Shown one piece after another: positions 27,462 to 35,227 of a stretch of DNA of 64,000 nucleotides (position 1 is its first letter; each line of letters starts with the position of its first letter). The notes beneath the pieces were generated by a model. It was not told the origin of the DNA and did no database searches. It saw only the letters and a program-made list of their open reading frames with translations. The translations under genes were made by a program, and so were the position numbers. This DNA is from Desulfogranum marinum (GTDB taxonomy: Bacteria > Desulfobacterota > Desulfobulbia > Desulfobulbales > Desulfobulbaceae): the NCBI RefSeq assembly GCF_016918565.1, contig NZ_JAFFQD010000017.1, positions 34,590 through 98,589 of the forward strand, written 5' to 3'.

Positions 27462-28084
27462 GTACGCCCGGCATGGGCGTGATCTAATGGGGTGCAAGTC
27501 CCCTGTATGTAAACCCTGTTACTGTCGTGATGACAGGAACATAAATACTAGCCGAAAGCAAGGGCGATCCTGTAAGGGTTCGTCTGGAGGAAGCTGGAGC
27601 GCAAAATTATGAGCCGACGAACAGAAACGGCATACAAGGCCGAGTCTCCAGGTAAGTTAGCACAACATGACAAAGCCTCGGGTTTAGGAGATACGGTAAA
27701 TGCCGCGGTTGCATAAGGAAAGATCACGTCCTTATCCGAGGAGGCCTGTCCGGTACGCAGTCCAACTCCCGTTGGAAAGCGCTATGCATGGCAACATGTC
27801 TGGTTCCCGGGCAGGAGTCAGCAGAGGTCATAGTAGTTCGTCGCCAGCGGACGAAGGACCGCAACGAAAAGCAACGAAAAGGGGACAGATTTATTTTTCC
27901 CTTGGCGACCCATTCGGGCATGACCAATCAATGGCTTAAGGATCAAGGTTTGCTTTCTATCAAAGATCTATGGGTAAACATCCATTACCCGGCTACGGCT
28001 CGGTAGCTCATGGGAACCGCCTAGTGCGGACCCGCTTGCTAGGTGGTGTGGGAGCTGGGGGAGAGAATCCCCCGGCTACCCGAT
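27462..28084 (+). mobile_element. Group IIC-attC type intron, maturase gene deleted
   Basis: The 5' end GTACGCCCGGCATGGGCGTG is typical of bacterial group II introns. The 3' part has a domain V-like hairpin (ACCGCCTAG pairing with CTAGGTGGT around GCGGACCCGC) and a domain VI stem GGGGGAGAGAATCCCCC, ending CCGGCTACCCGAT. Exons joined give GACTTGT-TATGTG, matching the TTGTT target reported for introns that insert into the bottom strand of attC. It lies opposite to the cassette genes, also as expected. At about 620 nt it is much shorter than the roughly 1.8-2 kb of full elements, because nearly all of the reverse transcriptase gene is missing. Confidence 0.78.
27905..28006 (+). pseudogene. C-terminal fragment of the group II intron maturase
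   Basis: 34 codons (GMTNQWLKDQGLLSIKDLW, ending HYPATAR) in the place where intron-encoded proteins end, just before domain V. The text before it contains GGGGACAGATTTATTTTT, a motif often seen at RAYT/REP-type junctions, so the ORF was probably lost by recombination with such an element. Confidence 0.6.
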
Positions 28085-28881
28085 TATGTGTTTTGGTGTA
28101 TAGGCTCGGTTCCTGGAATAATTGAAAAATTGAAATCAGGGTCTAATGGTGACGATTCAAGAAATTTTGTTGGTGAAATATTTTGCTTACCATTGGCCCA
28201 TGCAAACAACTCGACACCCGACAGAGTTGGCTCAAGAATAATGCCCGGTTGTGTAGCTTTTACGTATATTTTTTTAAGATGTTCAGGCATGCCAAATTGC
28301 CATGTTGTACCGAGCAAATCGTGCTTGACTAAGCCTGTAACTGTATGAGTTATCAATGATTCAAGGTCTCTTCCCGGTTTCAGAGCTGATATCAAAGTGT
28401 TAATAGGGATGTACAATTTACGCTTATTACGTTCACTTACATCACCGAGTCGTGCTGGATTTGTAGAATACAGTCTGTGGAATTCACGGTAAAATATGTA
28501 GTGCAGACGTACTTGATAAACAGAAAGTGATTTTAGGACACCTAAAATACTCACGCCGACATCGTCGGTTCCATCTTGGGTCCGGGACGCAGCTAGAATG
28601 CCAGCGTAATATTCCTTGAGTGTATCGTCATCACAAAAGCTGCCTTCTGAAATAACGGATTTAACTACGCGGGGATTTACCTGTGAACCGTCATCAAGGG
28701 TACCTGCTGCTTTACGACCAGCTTTGTTGAAAATATCTCCGATGTTTATATTGCACTTGTCTACCAATCCCTTGATTTCTCCACCAACGTATTCTGCGGA
28801 TGGCCCAAGTAGCTTTGCGACAAGATCTTTAGATGCGTATGCGATCAAGCCAGCACCAACGGTTGACGAGATTGGCTCCAT
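28084..28881 (-). CDS. Abi-alpha (DUF4393)-like protein, integron cassette gene 1
   Basis: A 265-residue protein. The start ATG 28881 follows AAGGAGAG. The N-terminal part (KDLVAKLLGPSAEYVGGEIKG) and the following helices, then SEGSFCDDDTLKEYYAGILA and LSVYQVRLHYIFYREFH, resemble the Abi-alpha/DUF4393 family linked to phage abortive infection. Its last codon and TAA stop form the R'' box of attC1, so gene and recombination site overlap. The frame continues upstream to 29115, but that part covers the recombination site and the divergent intI start and is not used. As the first cassette next to intI it is the best placed to be expressed. Confidence 0.68.
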   Translation of the reverse strand: MEPISSTVGAGLIAYASKDLVAKLLGPSAEYVGGEIKGLVDKCNINIGDIFNKAGRKAAGTLDDGSQVNPRVVKSVISEGSFCDDDTLKEYYAGILAASRTQDGTDDVGVSILGVLKSLSVYQVRLHYIFYREFHRLYSTNPARLGDVSERNKRKLYIPINTLISALKPGRDLESLITHTVTGLVKHDLLGTTWQFGMPEHLKKIYVKATQPGIILEPTLSGVELFAWANGKQNISPTKFLESSPLDPDFNFSIIPGTEPIHQNT

Positions 28882-28900
28882 GCCCTTAACTCTCCTTTGA

Positions 28901-28908
28901 CACATAAC
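28901..28908 (-). other. intI-proximal cassette junction (attI/attC core GTTATGTG)
   Basis: Minus-strand GTTATGTG, 20 nt before the first cassette gene. It is the complement of the R'' box at 28085-28092 plus 27461, as expected for the recombination point between attI and cassette 1. Confidence 0.6.
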
Positions 28909-28945
28909 AGTACAATACATGGAAAAGATCCATAATATTGCCTTA

Positions 28946-29011
28946 TAACTGGACATGTTTTCCATAATATTGAATATCATAAAGTCCGAAGTGGAAAACC
29001 ATGTCCAGTTA
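28946..29011. repeat. Large attC-like palindrome between intI and cassette 1
   Basis: Arms TAACTGGACATGTTTTCCA (28946-28964) and TGGAAAACCATGTCCAGTTA (28992-29011) pair with a single unpaired base, with a 27-nt loop. The ends TTATAAC and GTTATTA and the single extrahelical base look like an orphan attC. It could also be a regulatory hairpin in the intI leader. Confidence 0.55.
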
Positions 29012-29061
29012 TTATTTTCCCTTTCGAAATTTCCATTAAATCTGATGTTATCACAGGTATT

Positions 29062-30063
29062 ATGGAAAACAAGCCAAAGTTTATCCCAGATCCTCAGCTT
29101 CAGTTGATGGATCAAGTACTCGAGACTTTAAGATATTATCATTACGCTCGCTCAACGGAAAAGACATATTGCCAGTGGATTCTGCAATATATCTATTTTT
29201 TTAACAAAGAGCGCCATCCCAAAGATATGGGGGAACGAGAGGTAGAAGCCTTTTTGTCCCATTTGGCTTCCGTTAAAAATGTTGCGGCCACTACCCAAAG
29301 GCAGGCCTTAAATGCACTGGTTTTCCTCTACCGTGACGTTCTTCACCTCCCCTTGGATCAGTCCATAGCGCCGGTTCGCGCCAAGCGTAAACGCCATCCT
29401 CCCACGGTGTTAACAGAAGAAGAAGTACAAAACGTGTTGGCACAAATGAAGGGGACCCATCTGTTGATGGCCAAGTTGATATATGGCTCGGGAATACGGC
29501 TGATGGAGTGTATTCGTCTGCGCATTCAAGATCTTGATTTTGGGCAGGGGAAGCTCTTTATCCGCGGTGGAAAAGGAAGGAAAGATAGAGTTACCTTTTT
29601 ACCGCGCAGTATACAGGGCGAGTTGCGCCAGCACGTCGAACGGGTTAAAGAACTCCATCGAAGAGACTTGGCAGAGGGGTTTGGGGAAGTGTATTTGCCC
29701 AATGCACTTGCAAAGAAATATCGAAAGGCAGGGTGGAAAACACCATGGCAATACGTTTTTCCGAGCAAAACACGCTCAGTTGATCCTCGTAGCGGTAAAG
29801 AGCGGAGGCACCATGTTTTAGAGTCTGGTCTCCAAAAAGCTGTGAAAGCGGCAGTGAAAAAAAACGGCATTGATAAGCGGGCCACCGTGCATACTCTGCG
29901 TCACTCTTTTGCAACGCATATACTCGAAAATGGGACCAACATCCGCGTGCTGCAGGAACTACTCGGACATGCAGATGTAAAAACGACTGAAATCTATACC
30001 CATGTGATGCGAAGAGATATTGATGGCGTAAAAAGTCCCTTGGACCGCCTCTATAACCAATAA
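29062..30063 (+). CDS. intI: Integron integrase
   Basis: A 333-residue tyrosine recombinase of the integron type. Catalytic residues: Arg in GSGIRLMECIRLR, the HTLRHSFATH box, LLGHADVKTTEIYTHV with the second His and the nucleophile Tyr. The insert specific to integron integrases, which ordinary XerC/D-like proteins lack, is present as EVYLPNALAKKYRKAGWKT followed by PWQYVFPS. Length fits the family (320-340). The N-terminal domain begins with the IntI-like LMDQVLETLRYYHYARSTEKT. It diverges from the cassette genes, the classical layout. The gene appears intact, so the system may be active. No LexA box was identified upstream. Confidence 0.92.
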   Translation: MENKPKFIPDPQLQLMDQVLETLRYYHYARSTEKTYCQWILQYIYFFNKERHPKDMGEREVEAFLSHLASVKNVAATTQRQALNALVFLYRDVLHLPLDQSIAPVRAKRKRHPPTVLTEEEVQNVLAQMKGTHLLMAKLIYGSGIRLMECIRLRIQDLDFGQGKLFIRGGKGRKDRVTFLPRSIQGELRQHVERVKELHRRDLAEGFGEVYLPNALAKKYRKAGWKTPWQYVFPSKTRSVDPRSGKERRHHVLESGLQKAVKAAVKKNGIDKRATVHTLRHSFATHILENGTNIRVLQELLGHADVKTTEIYTHVMRRDIDGVKSPLDRLYNQ

Positions 30064-30220
30064 TGGTGAGTGAAAGTACCGCGGGGCATTGTTTTCAACC
30101 AGGCAGGTGGTTGAATTTCTGAGGAACAGGTTGACGATTGCGGATCTGCTGCATAAATTTTCTCTTGTTACGAGAAAAACATGGACTCTCTCACTCACTT
30201 GACCAGGCTGCGGTGCTCCT

Positions 30221-31222
30221 ATGGACGAGACAACAGGTATGCCGAACCGTCAAGGTTCTCTCGCTTGTGTACTTGGTGCGCTTTGTTTTTGTATCTTGTT
30301 GCTAGCTGGATGTGCTTCTGTACCTCCTGCATCAGTTGATCCTACTGGGCTACAGGTCGTTACTGCTTCGCCGCAGCAACAGTTTCGCAATCCGCCCCTT
30401 TTTCTGCTGTTTGGCGCCGATCGTAGGCACAACAGGATTGGTACTGTCCAGGCTGTACACAAGAACGGCGAGGTCCAGGTGGTTGTTAATGGGCAAGAGC
30501 CGACTCTGTACACTGCTGTCAGGGAATTTTCCACAGCCCGGGCAACCTACACCAATTACGTTTACCGGATACATTTTGAAGCAACTCCGCACAGTCTTTT
30601 TCCTTTTCACCTCACCGCTGGGAAACATCCTGGGCTGCTTGTTATCATAACACTCAACCAGTCCATGCAACCGCTCCTGGTAACCACCGTGCACACCTGC
30701 GGCTGTTATGCCGCGGTTGTTCCCACAGGATGGTTGGATGAAGCAGTATTTCCAGATGACTGGCCAAAGGAAACCCAGTCTGTCTATGGCGAAAAGCTGC
30801 CTGCGCGGTTGGCCAAGATTTTTTCCGATCAACAGTTTGAAATCCTTTTACGGCCTGATCTGCACCGGGTGATGGATGTGCGGGTGAGGGCTGGAGATGC
30901 ATTTGCCGACGCTGAGGCTGTTGTTGCACCAGAGGTTCCACTGGAATCGCTGCGTCATCTTCCTTTACCTGGTGGCGGTGAAACGAGTTTTTATTATGGC
31001 AACTGGCCTTTGCAGGGCCATGTCAAAGGGGCGGTGAAGTGGTGGGAGATGCTGCTGCTCAGTGTGCCGAGCCTGGACCTTTTGGTGGGTATGGACAAGG
31101 ATTACGGGGATACGGAGCTGACCGGTAATCCTTTTTATACCAGCCTTCAGCCGTGGTACCGACATTCGTCGGATTTGAACGATTTTGTCGGTTTTTTGCA
31201 TTTTCATGGGTGGAAGTTGTGA
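30221..31222 (+). CDS. Lipoprotein of unknown function
   Basis: A 333-residue protein with an N-terminal hydrophobic segment ending in the lipobox LLAGC (Cys at 31), so it is probably anchored in the outer or inner membrane. No family recognised; the mature part is rich in aromatic and Pro residues (GWLDEAVFPDDWPKE, FYTSLQPWYRHSSDLNDFVGF). The stop overlaps the GTG start of the DUF3047 gene, so the two are coupled and may act together in the envelope. Start 30221 or 30239 are both possible. Confidence 0.7.
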   Translation: MDETTGMPNRQGSLACVLGALCFCILLLAGCASVPPASVDPTGLQVVTASPQQQFRNPPLFLLFGADRRHNRIGTVQAVHKNGEVQVVVNGQEPTLYTAVREFSTARATYTNYVYRIHFEATPHSLFPFHLTAGKHPGLLVIITLNQSMQPLLVTTVHTCGCYAAVVPTGWLDEAVFPDDWPKETQSVYGEKLPARLAKIFSDQQFEILLRPDLHRVMDVRVRAGDAFADAEAVVAPEVPLESLRHLPLPGGGETSFYYGNWPLQGHVKGAVKWWEMLLLSVPSLDLLVGMDKDYGDTELTGNPFYTSLQPWYRHSSDLNDFVGFLHFHGWKL

Positions 31223-31944
31223 CCAGCCGGTTTCAATGCAGCCTGCAATTGCTCTTGGTATGGATGCTGCTCTTTGGATGTATGGCAACGGTGCATGGAA
31301 AAGAAAGCGTTTTTTTTGAAGAATCTTTTACCTCGCTCTCCCGATGGAAGCTTTTCACCTTTCCCGGTATTCCCGTCTCCTCGGAGTATCGGCTGACAAC
31401 GGAGGATGCCGTTCCCTGCCTCCATATGGAGAGTGACGGTGGTGCTTCGGCACTGGTTTTCGACCAGCTCTTTAATGTGTATGAGTATCCCAAACTCCAG
31501 TGGCGCTGGAAAGTCCGTAATGTTTATCACAAGGGCGACAGTACCACGAAGCAGGGGGATGACTACCCGGCTCGGCTGTATGTGATGTTTCGTTATGATG
31601 CCGAAACAGCCTCTTTTGCCAAGCAAATACAGTATGGGATCGCCAAATTGTTGTATGGCGAGTATCCACCGGACAGTTCCCTTAATTATATCTGGGCCAA
31701 TCGCGTTGATGCACGCGATATCATAACCAATGCCTATACGGATCAGGCCAAAATGATCCCGGTGAGCAAGGGCGAAAAAGATCTCGGCAGCTGGCAAACA
31801 TATACGGTCGACATTGTAGCGGATTACCGTAAAGCCTTTCGCAAAGAGCCACCCAAAGAGGCTACAGTGGCGGTCATGATTGATGCCGACGACACCGGAG
31901 AGACTGCCCGTGCCTGTATAGATTTTATCCGCATTTTCCGCTGA
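31219..31944 (+). CDS. DUF3047 exported protein
   Basis: From GTG 31219 (GTGA overlap with the upstream stop), 241 residues. A signal peptide (LLLVWMLLFGCMATVHG) is followed by the DUF3047 core: YPKLQWRWKVRN, GDDYPARLYVMF, NYIWANR, and TVAVMIDADDTGE. The family has a jellyroll-like fold and unknown role; it is common in deltaproteobacteria. The GGTGGAAG before the GTG serves as ribosome site. The frame extends upstream inside the preceding gene but without support. Confidence 0.78.
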   Translation: MTSRFQCSLQLLLVWMLLFGCMATVHGKESVFFEESFTSLSRWKLFTFPGIPVSSEYRLTTEDAVPCLHMESDGGASALVFDQLFNVYEYPKLQWRWKVRNVYHKGDSTTKQGDDYPARLYVMFRYDAETASFAKQIQYGIAKLLYGEYPPDSSLNYIWANRVDARDIITNAYTDQAKMIPVSKGEKDLGSWQTYTVDIVADYRKAFRKEPPKEATVAVMIDADDTGETARACIDFIRIFR

Positions 31945-31973
31945 CCTGTTCCCGCTCTCTTGTCGGCCATTGG

Positions 31974-31984
31974 GTGAATAGTTA
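31974..31984. repeat. Solitary copy of the MITE end TGAATAGTTAC
   Basis: Identical to the right terminal repeat of the 153-bp element at 32102-32254, located 120 bp to its left. May be the remains of another insertion. Confidence 0.4.
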
Positions 31985-32101
31985 CTTTTTTTAAACCAAT
32001 CTTTACATCCCATTTATGGCAGGTTTACACAGCTGTCCTACCTCGACGGGTAAAGGAGTAACCGGATTTACTCCGTAAAAAGCCCAGGAGTAAGAATATG
32101 A

Positions 32102-32254
32102 GTAACTATTCAGCAAAAATCTTAAAACTATCAATCTTCTTCAAACTGTCACTGTTCAGCAGCGCTCCAAATGTTCACAAGCTGACCGATTAGCTATACA
32201 TCGGTATGCTGGGCGGGCAGATCGTGAACATTTGGGGTGCTAGTGAATAGTTAC
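32102..32254. mobile_element. 153-bp MITE with 8-bp target duplication, IS66-like ends
   Basis: Perfect 11-bp terminal inverted repeats GTAACTATTCA/TGAATAGTTAC. It is flanked on both sides by GAATATGA (32094-32101 and 32255-32262), an 8-bp target site duplication. Internal inverted repeats (GCTCCAAATGTTCAC with GTGAACATTTGGGGTGC) make most of it a palindrome. The GTAA ends and 8-bp duplication fit the IS66 family. No coding capacity. Confidence 0.75.
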
Positions 32255-32262
32255 GAATATGA

Positions 32263-32659
32263 TACATTTGGGTCGTCTTATCGTTGGGGCAGCATTATTG
32301 TTATTAGTAATAACTTGCTCTACCCTCTATGGGTAAACAGTACGTACCGCAACCTTTGTTGTTGGCTGAGATAATGTAGGCAAAGCTACCCTGGAAGGGC
32401 GGAAAGGAATTTTAGATGTTACCAAAGGGTGGTGTGGAAAACCTGAAGCTTAATCGAGTGCTGTACGACGAGGAATTGATTACCACCAAGAACAGAGAGC
32501 AACGTTTGCAAGAGACTGGGACATATATCAGGACGTTATCGACTGGAGACGGTGAAAAAAAGCGATCCGAGGGACCAAGCGTTATGCTTGCAAGATGGGC
32601 GTAGCGATCCCGAACCGGAAGATCGCAATTGTAAGCAGAGAATGTACAGGGAGATATAT
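32263..32659. other. Spacer upstream of msrAB
   Basis: No confident gene. A short stretch around 32540-32640 reads in one frame as [20 protein letters not shown], which might be a worn transposase tail, but this is too weak to call. The ribosome site of msrAB lies at the right end. Confidence 0.35.
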
Positions 32660-33745
32660 ATGCAGATGAGAAAAAAAACATCATTCCTCTCTATCATTTG
32701 TGGGCTGGTGATTGGAATTTTACTGTTTACTGGAAACTGGGGAAGCCACGCCCAAACCAATGAGACGAGTGGTATGGCAACCGACAATGACCAGGTTGCC
32801 CTTGCCATGTTTGCCGGGGGCTGCTTTTGGTGTATGGAAAAGCCGTTTGAAAAGCTTGACGGCGTATTGTCTGTGGAGTCCGGCTATTCAGGGGGCTCCA
32901 CTACCAACCCTACCTATAAAAATTATATGCAAAACGGGCATATAGAGGTGGTCCAGGTAAGGTATAATCCCAAGGTGGTAGACTATAAACAACTCCTTGA
33001 TATCTATTGGCGGCAGGTGGATCCCACAGACGACGGCGGTCAATTTGTAGACCGTGGTCATGGTTATACAACAGCCATTTATTATTATGATCAGCAGCAG
33101 CGGCAACTTGCTGAAGCATCCAAAAAGCTCCTTGGGGAGCGAGGGCTTTTCAGTAAACCTATTGTGACCCCGATTGTGGAAGCTACCCCGTTTTACCCGG
33201 CAGAGGAGTATCATCAGGATTATTATAAAAAGAACCCGATCAGGTATAACTTTTACCGTTCCCGTTCCGGACGTGATGCTTTCTTGGAAAAAATATGGAG
33301 TGAGGAAAAAATGAAGCCGATAAGTGAAGAAGATTTGAAAAAACGGTTAACTCCGCTGCAATATAAAGTGACCCAGGAAGATGGTACGGAACCGGCCTTT
33401 AATAATCAGTACTGGGACAATAAGCAGCCTGGGTTGTATGTGGATATCGTATCTGGAGAGCCGCTGTTTAGTTCAACCGATAAATTTAAGTCAGGTACAG
33501 GGTGGCCAAGCTTTACCCGACCATTGGTTGCAGAAAATGTTATTGAGAAAAAGGATCGAAGCTTTTTTATGGTCCGTACCGAAGTGCGGAGTAAGAATGC
33601 GGACTCCCACCTTGGTCATGTGTTTGAGGATGGACCTGCACCAACAGGGCTGCGTTACTGCATCAACTCTGCGTCTTTGCGATTTGTACCGGTTGAAGAT
33701 CTGGAAAAAGAAGGACTTGGCGAATATTTGGCTTTGTTCGAATAA
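32660..33745 (+). CDS. msrAB: Exported bifunctional methionine sulfoxide reductase MsrAB
   Basis: A 361-residue fusion. The start ATG 32660 has GGGAG 7 nt upstream; a signal peptide ([19 protein letters not shown]) exports it. MsrA domain: the catalytic Cys is in [12 protein letters not shown], followed by [12 protein letters not shown]. MsrB domain: [37 protein letters not shown] with the catalytic Cys in RYCIN. The two zinc CxxC pairs of some MsrB are absent. It reduces both S- and R-methionine sulfoxide in periplasmic proteins, useful for an anaerobe exposed to oxygen. A bidirectional terminator separates it from the convergent oxidoreductase gene. Confidence 0.92.
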   Translation: MQMRKKTSFLSIICGLVIGILLFTGNWGSHAQTNETSGMATDNDQVALAMFAGGCFWCMEKPFEKLDGVLSVESGYSGGSTTNPTYKNYMQNGHIEVVQVRYNPKVVDYKQLLDIYWRQVDPTDDGGQFVDRGHGYTTAIYYYDQQQRQLAEASKKLLGERGLFSKPIVTPIVEATPFYPAEEYHQDYYKKNPIRYNFYRSRSGRDAFLEKIWSEEKMKPISEEDLKKRLTPLQYKVTQEDGTEPAFNNQYWDNKQPGLYVDIVSGEPLFSSTDKFKSGTGWPSFTRPLVAENVIEKKDRSFFMVRTEVRSKNADSHLGHVFEDGPAPTGLRYCINSASLRFVPVEDLEKEGLGEYLALFE

Positions 33746-33766
33746 GTCCCGTTTCATGTGCATTCG

Positions 33767-33814
33767 CATTCCCCTTTATTAACTCTTGGGCAGTTTATAG
33801 AGGGGAATGTTTGT
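33767..33814. terminator. Bidirectional terminator between msrAB and the oxidoreductase gene
   Basis: 13-bp near-perfect stem CATTCCCCTTTAT/ATAGAGGGGAATG followed by TTTG on the plus strand, placed between two convergent genes. Confidence 0.65.
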
Positions 33815-33833
33815 TGACTGCCCGTGCCCCGGT

Positions 33834-35180
33834 TTAACGAACCATGTATTTCAGGTCTGATGTGTACGTGGGGTAGGCCCACATAAATTCGGCAAGCTCA
33901 TGTGCCTTAATTCGGTGTTTTATGGCCAGGGCAAAGATGTTGATCACCTCTTCGGCATTGTGCCTGACTATATGTGCCCCGAGAATGTGGTCGTTGTTGG
34001 TATCGATGAGGACTTTGTAATACCCATGGTGCTCACCTATACGCAGTGATGAAGGCCATTTGTTTGTCGAGCCTTGATTGGTGCGGTACGACAACCCCTG
34101 TTCCATGGCCTCTTTCTCTGTTACTCCCACCGAGCTTATAGCTGGAATGGTAAAGACAACACTGGGCACCACTGCATAATCAATGGGGGTCTTGTTGGTA
34201 CCCAGGATGTTGCCGACAACAATCTGGCCTTCGTAATCGGCTACCGGAGCGAGCATGTGGCCGGTTGCAGCACAATCGCCGATGGCGTACACCTTCGGGT
34301 TGGAGGTACTTTGCAGGTAAGGGGTCACCTCTATGCCATCTGTACCATGGGCCACCTGTCCATGGTCACCTTCCAGTACTGCCACATTGGGTATTCTGCC
34401 GGTTGCACCGATGATGCAATCTGTTGCATAGGTTTGCCCCTCTGAGTCGTGGACAATAAAGTGCTCGCCGGCAGGGGTGATCTTGGTGGGAAACCGGTTG
34501 AACTGCATTTTAATGCCTGCTTCCTTGCTTGCTTCAATCAGGACTTCGACCCCATCCTGCTCAAAAGTTTTTAAAGCCTTTGCTGAGCGATGCATGAGGA
34601 TCACCTCTTCAGCACCGGCTCGGATGGCAATGTGAGCAAATTCAAAAGAAATATAGCCACCGCCAATAAAGAGCAACCGTTTGGGGAGATGAGGCAGGTT
34701 AAGAAAATATTCACTGTCGTGGATGTATTCTGCCCCCGGGATCGAACTGCTTTTTGGCAATGCCCCGGTTGCAAGAACGATATGGTCGGCATGGAGGTGG
34801 GTATCGTTGACCTTGATGGTATCTGTATCGGTCATGACCGCTTGGCCATGGAAGGTGGTGACCCCTTTTTTCTGCCATTGGCGTACATCGGCTTCCGAGC
34901 GGCCCTCAAGGAATTGGTTTTTTAAGCTTTGCAGCGCCTCCCAATTTGTTTTTGGCGCAGCTGTGATTCCTTGACCAACCAGTTGGCTTGCCATGGCAAC
35001 CGCTTCTGCATTACTGACCAGGTATTTTTTTGGCTGGCAGCCTCTGAGGGCACAGGTGCCCCCAAACGACCTTTCGTCAACCATGGCAACCTGCTGCCCT
35101 GCGCGTACAAGGCCATCCACAGCATAATAGGCTGCTGTTCCCGAACCGACCACGATGGTATGAAAATGTGTAGTGCTCAT
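33834..35180 (-). CDS. Pyridine nucleotide-disulfide oxidoreductase (glutathione reductase-like)
   Basis: A 448-residue FAD enzyme of the class I disulfide reductase family. FAD motif VVGSGTAAYYAVDGL, redox-active pair in GGTCALRGCQPKKY (CxxxxC), NAD(P)H motif LLFIGGGYISFEFAHIA and second FAD motif VYAIGDCAATGHMLAPVA. The C-terminal dimer domain lacks the His-x-x-x-x-Glu end of glutathione or lipoamide enzymes; it ends in MWAYPTYTSDLKYM, which points to a divergent member. Possible substrates are a low-molecular-weight disulfide or another thiol system. Convergent with msrAB, and could serve oxidative stress too. Confidence 0.85.
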   Translation of the reverse strand: MSTTHFHTIVVGSGTAAYYAVDGLVRAGQQVAMVDERSFGGTCALRGCQPKKYLVSNAEAVAMASQLVGQGITAAPKTNWEALQSLKNQFLEGRSEADVRQWQKKGVTTFHGQAVMTDTDTIKVNDTHLHADHIVLATGALPKSSSIPGAEYIHDSEYFLNLPHLPKRLLFIGGGYISFEFAHIAIRAGAEEVILMHRSAKALKTFEQDGVEVLIEASKEAGIKMQFNRFPTKITPAGEHFIVHDSEGQTYATDCIIGATGRIPNVAVLEGDHGQVAHGTDGIEVTPYLQSTSNPKVYAIGDCAATGHMLAPVADYEGQIVVGNILGTNKTPIDYAVVPSVVFTIPAISSVGVTEKEAMEQGLSYRTNQGSTNKWPSSLRIGEHHGYYKVLIDTNNDHILGAHIVRHNAEEVINIFALAIKHRIKAHELAEFMWAYPTYTSDLKYMVR

Positions 35181-35227
35181 ATGTAGTGTTTGTATTGTAA
35201 GAGGATAGTTATTGGATGGTCATTGTA

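Larger units (their letters stand above)
27387..28092 (-). other. attC1 site interrupted by a group II intron
   Basis: Removing 27462-28084 leaves an attC of about 82 bp. On the minus strand R'' is CACATAAC, followed by AAGTCGTTTCACC, which pairs with GGTGAACTT before R' GTTGTGC. R'' is the exact complement of GTTATGTG at the intI-side cassette junction (28908-28901), the relation expected for one cassette's two ends. The left part is 27387-27461; the right part is 28085-28092. Confidence 0.72.

Noticed and set aside
27700..27939. 79-codon plus-strand frame inside the intron
   Set aside because: Lies in the catalytic RNA part of the group II intron and matches no maturase sequence.
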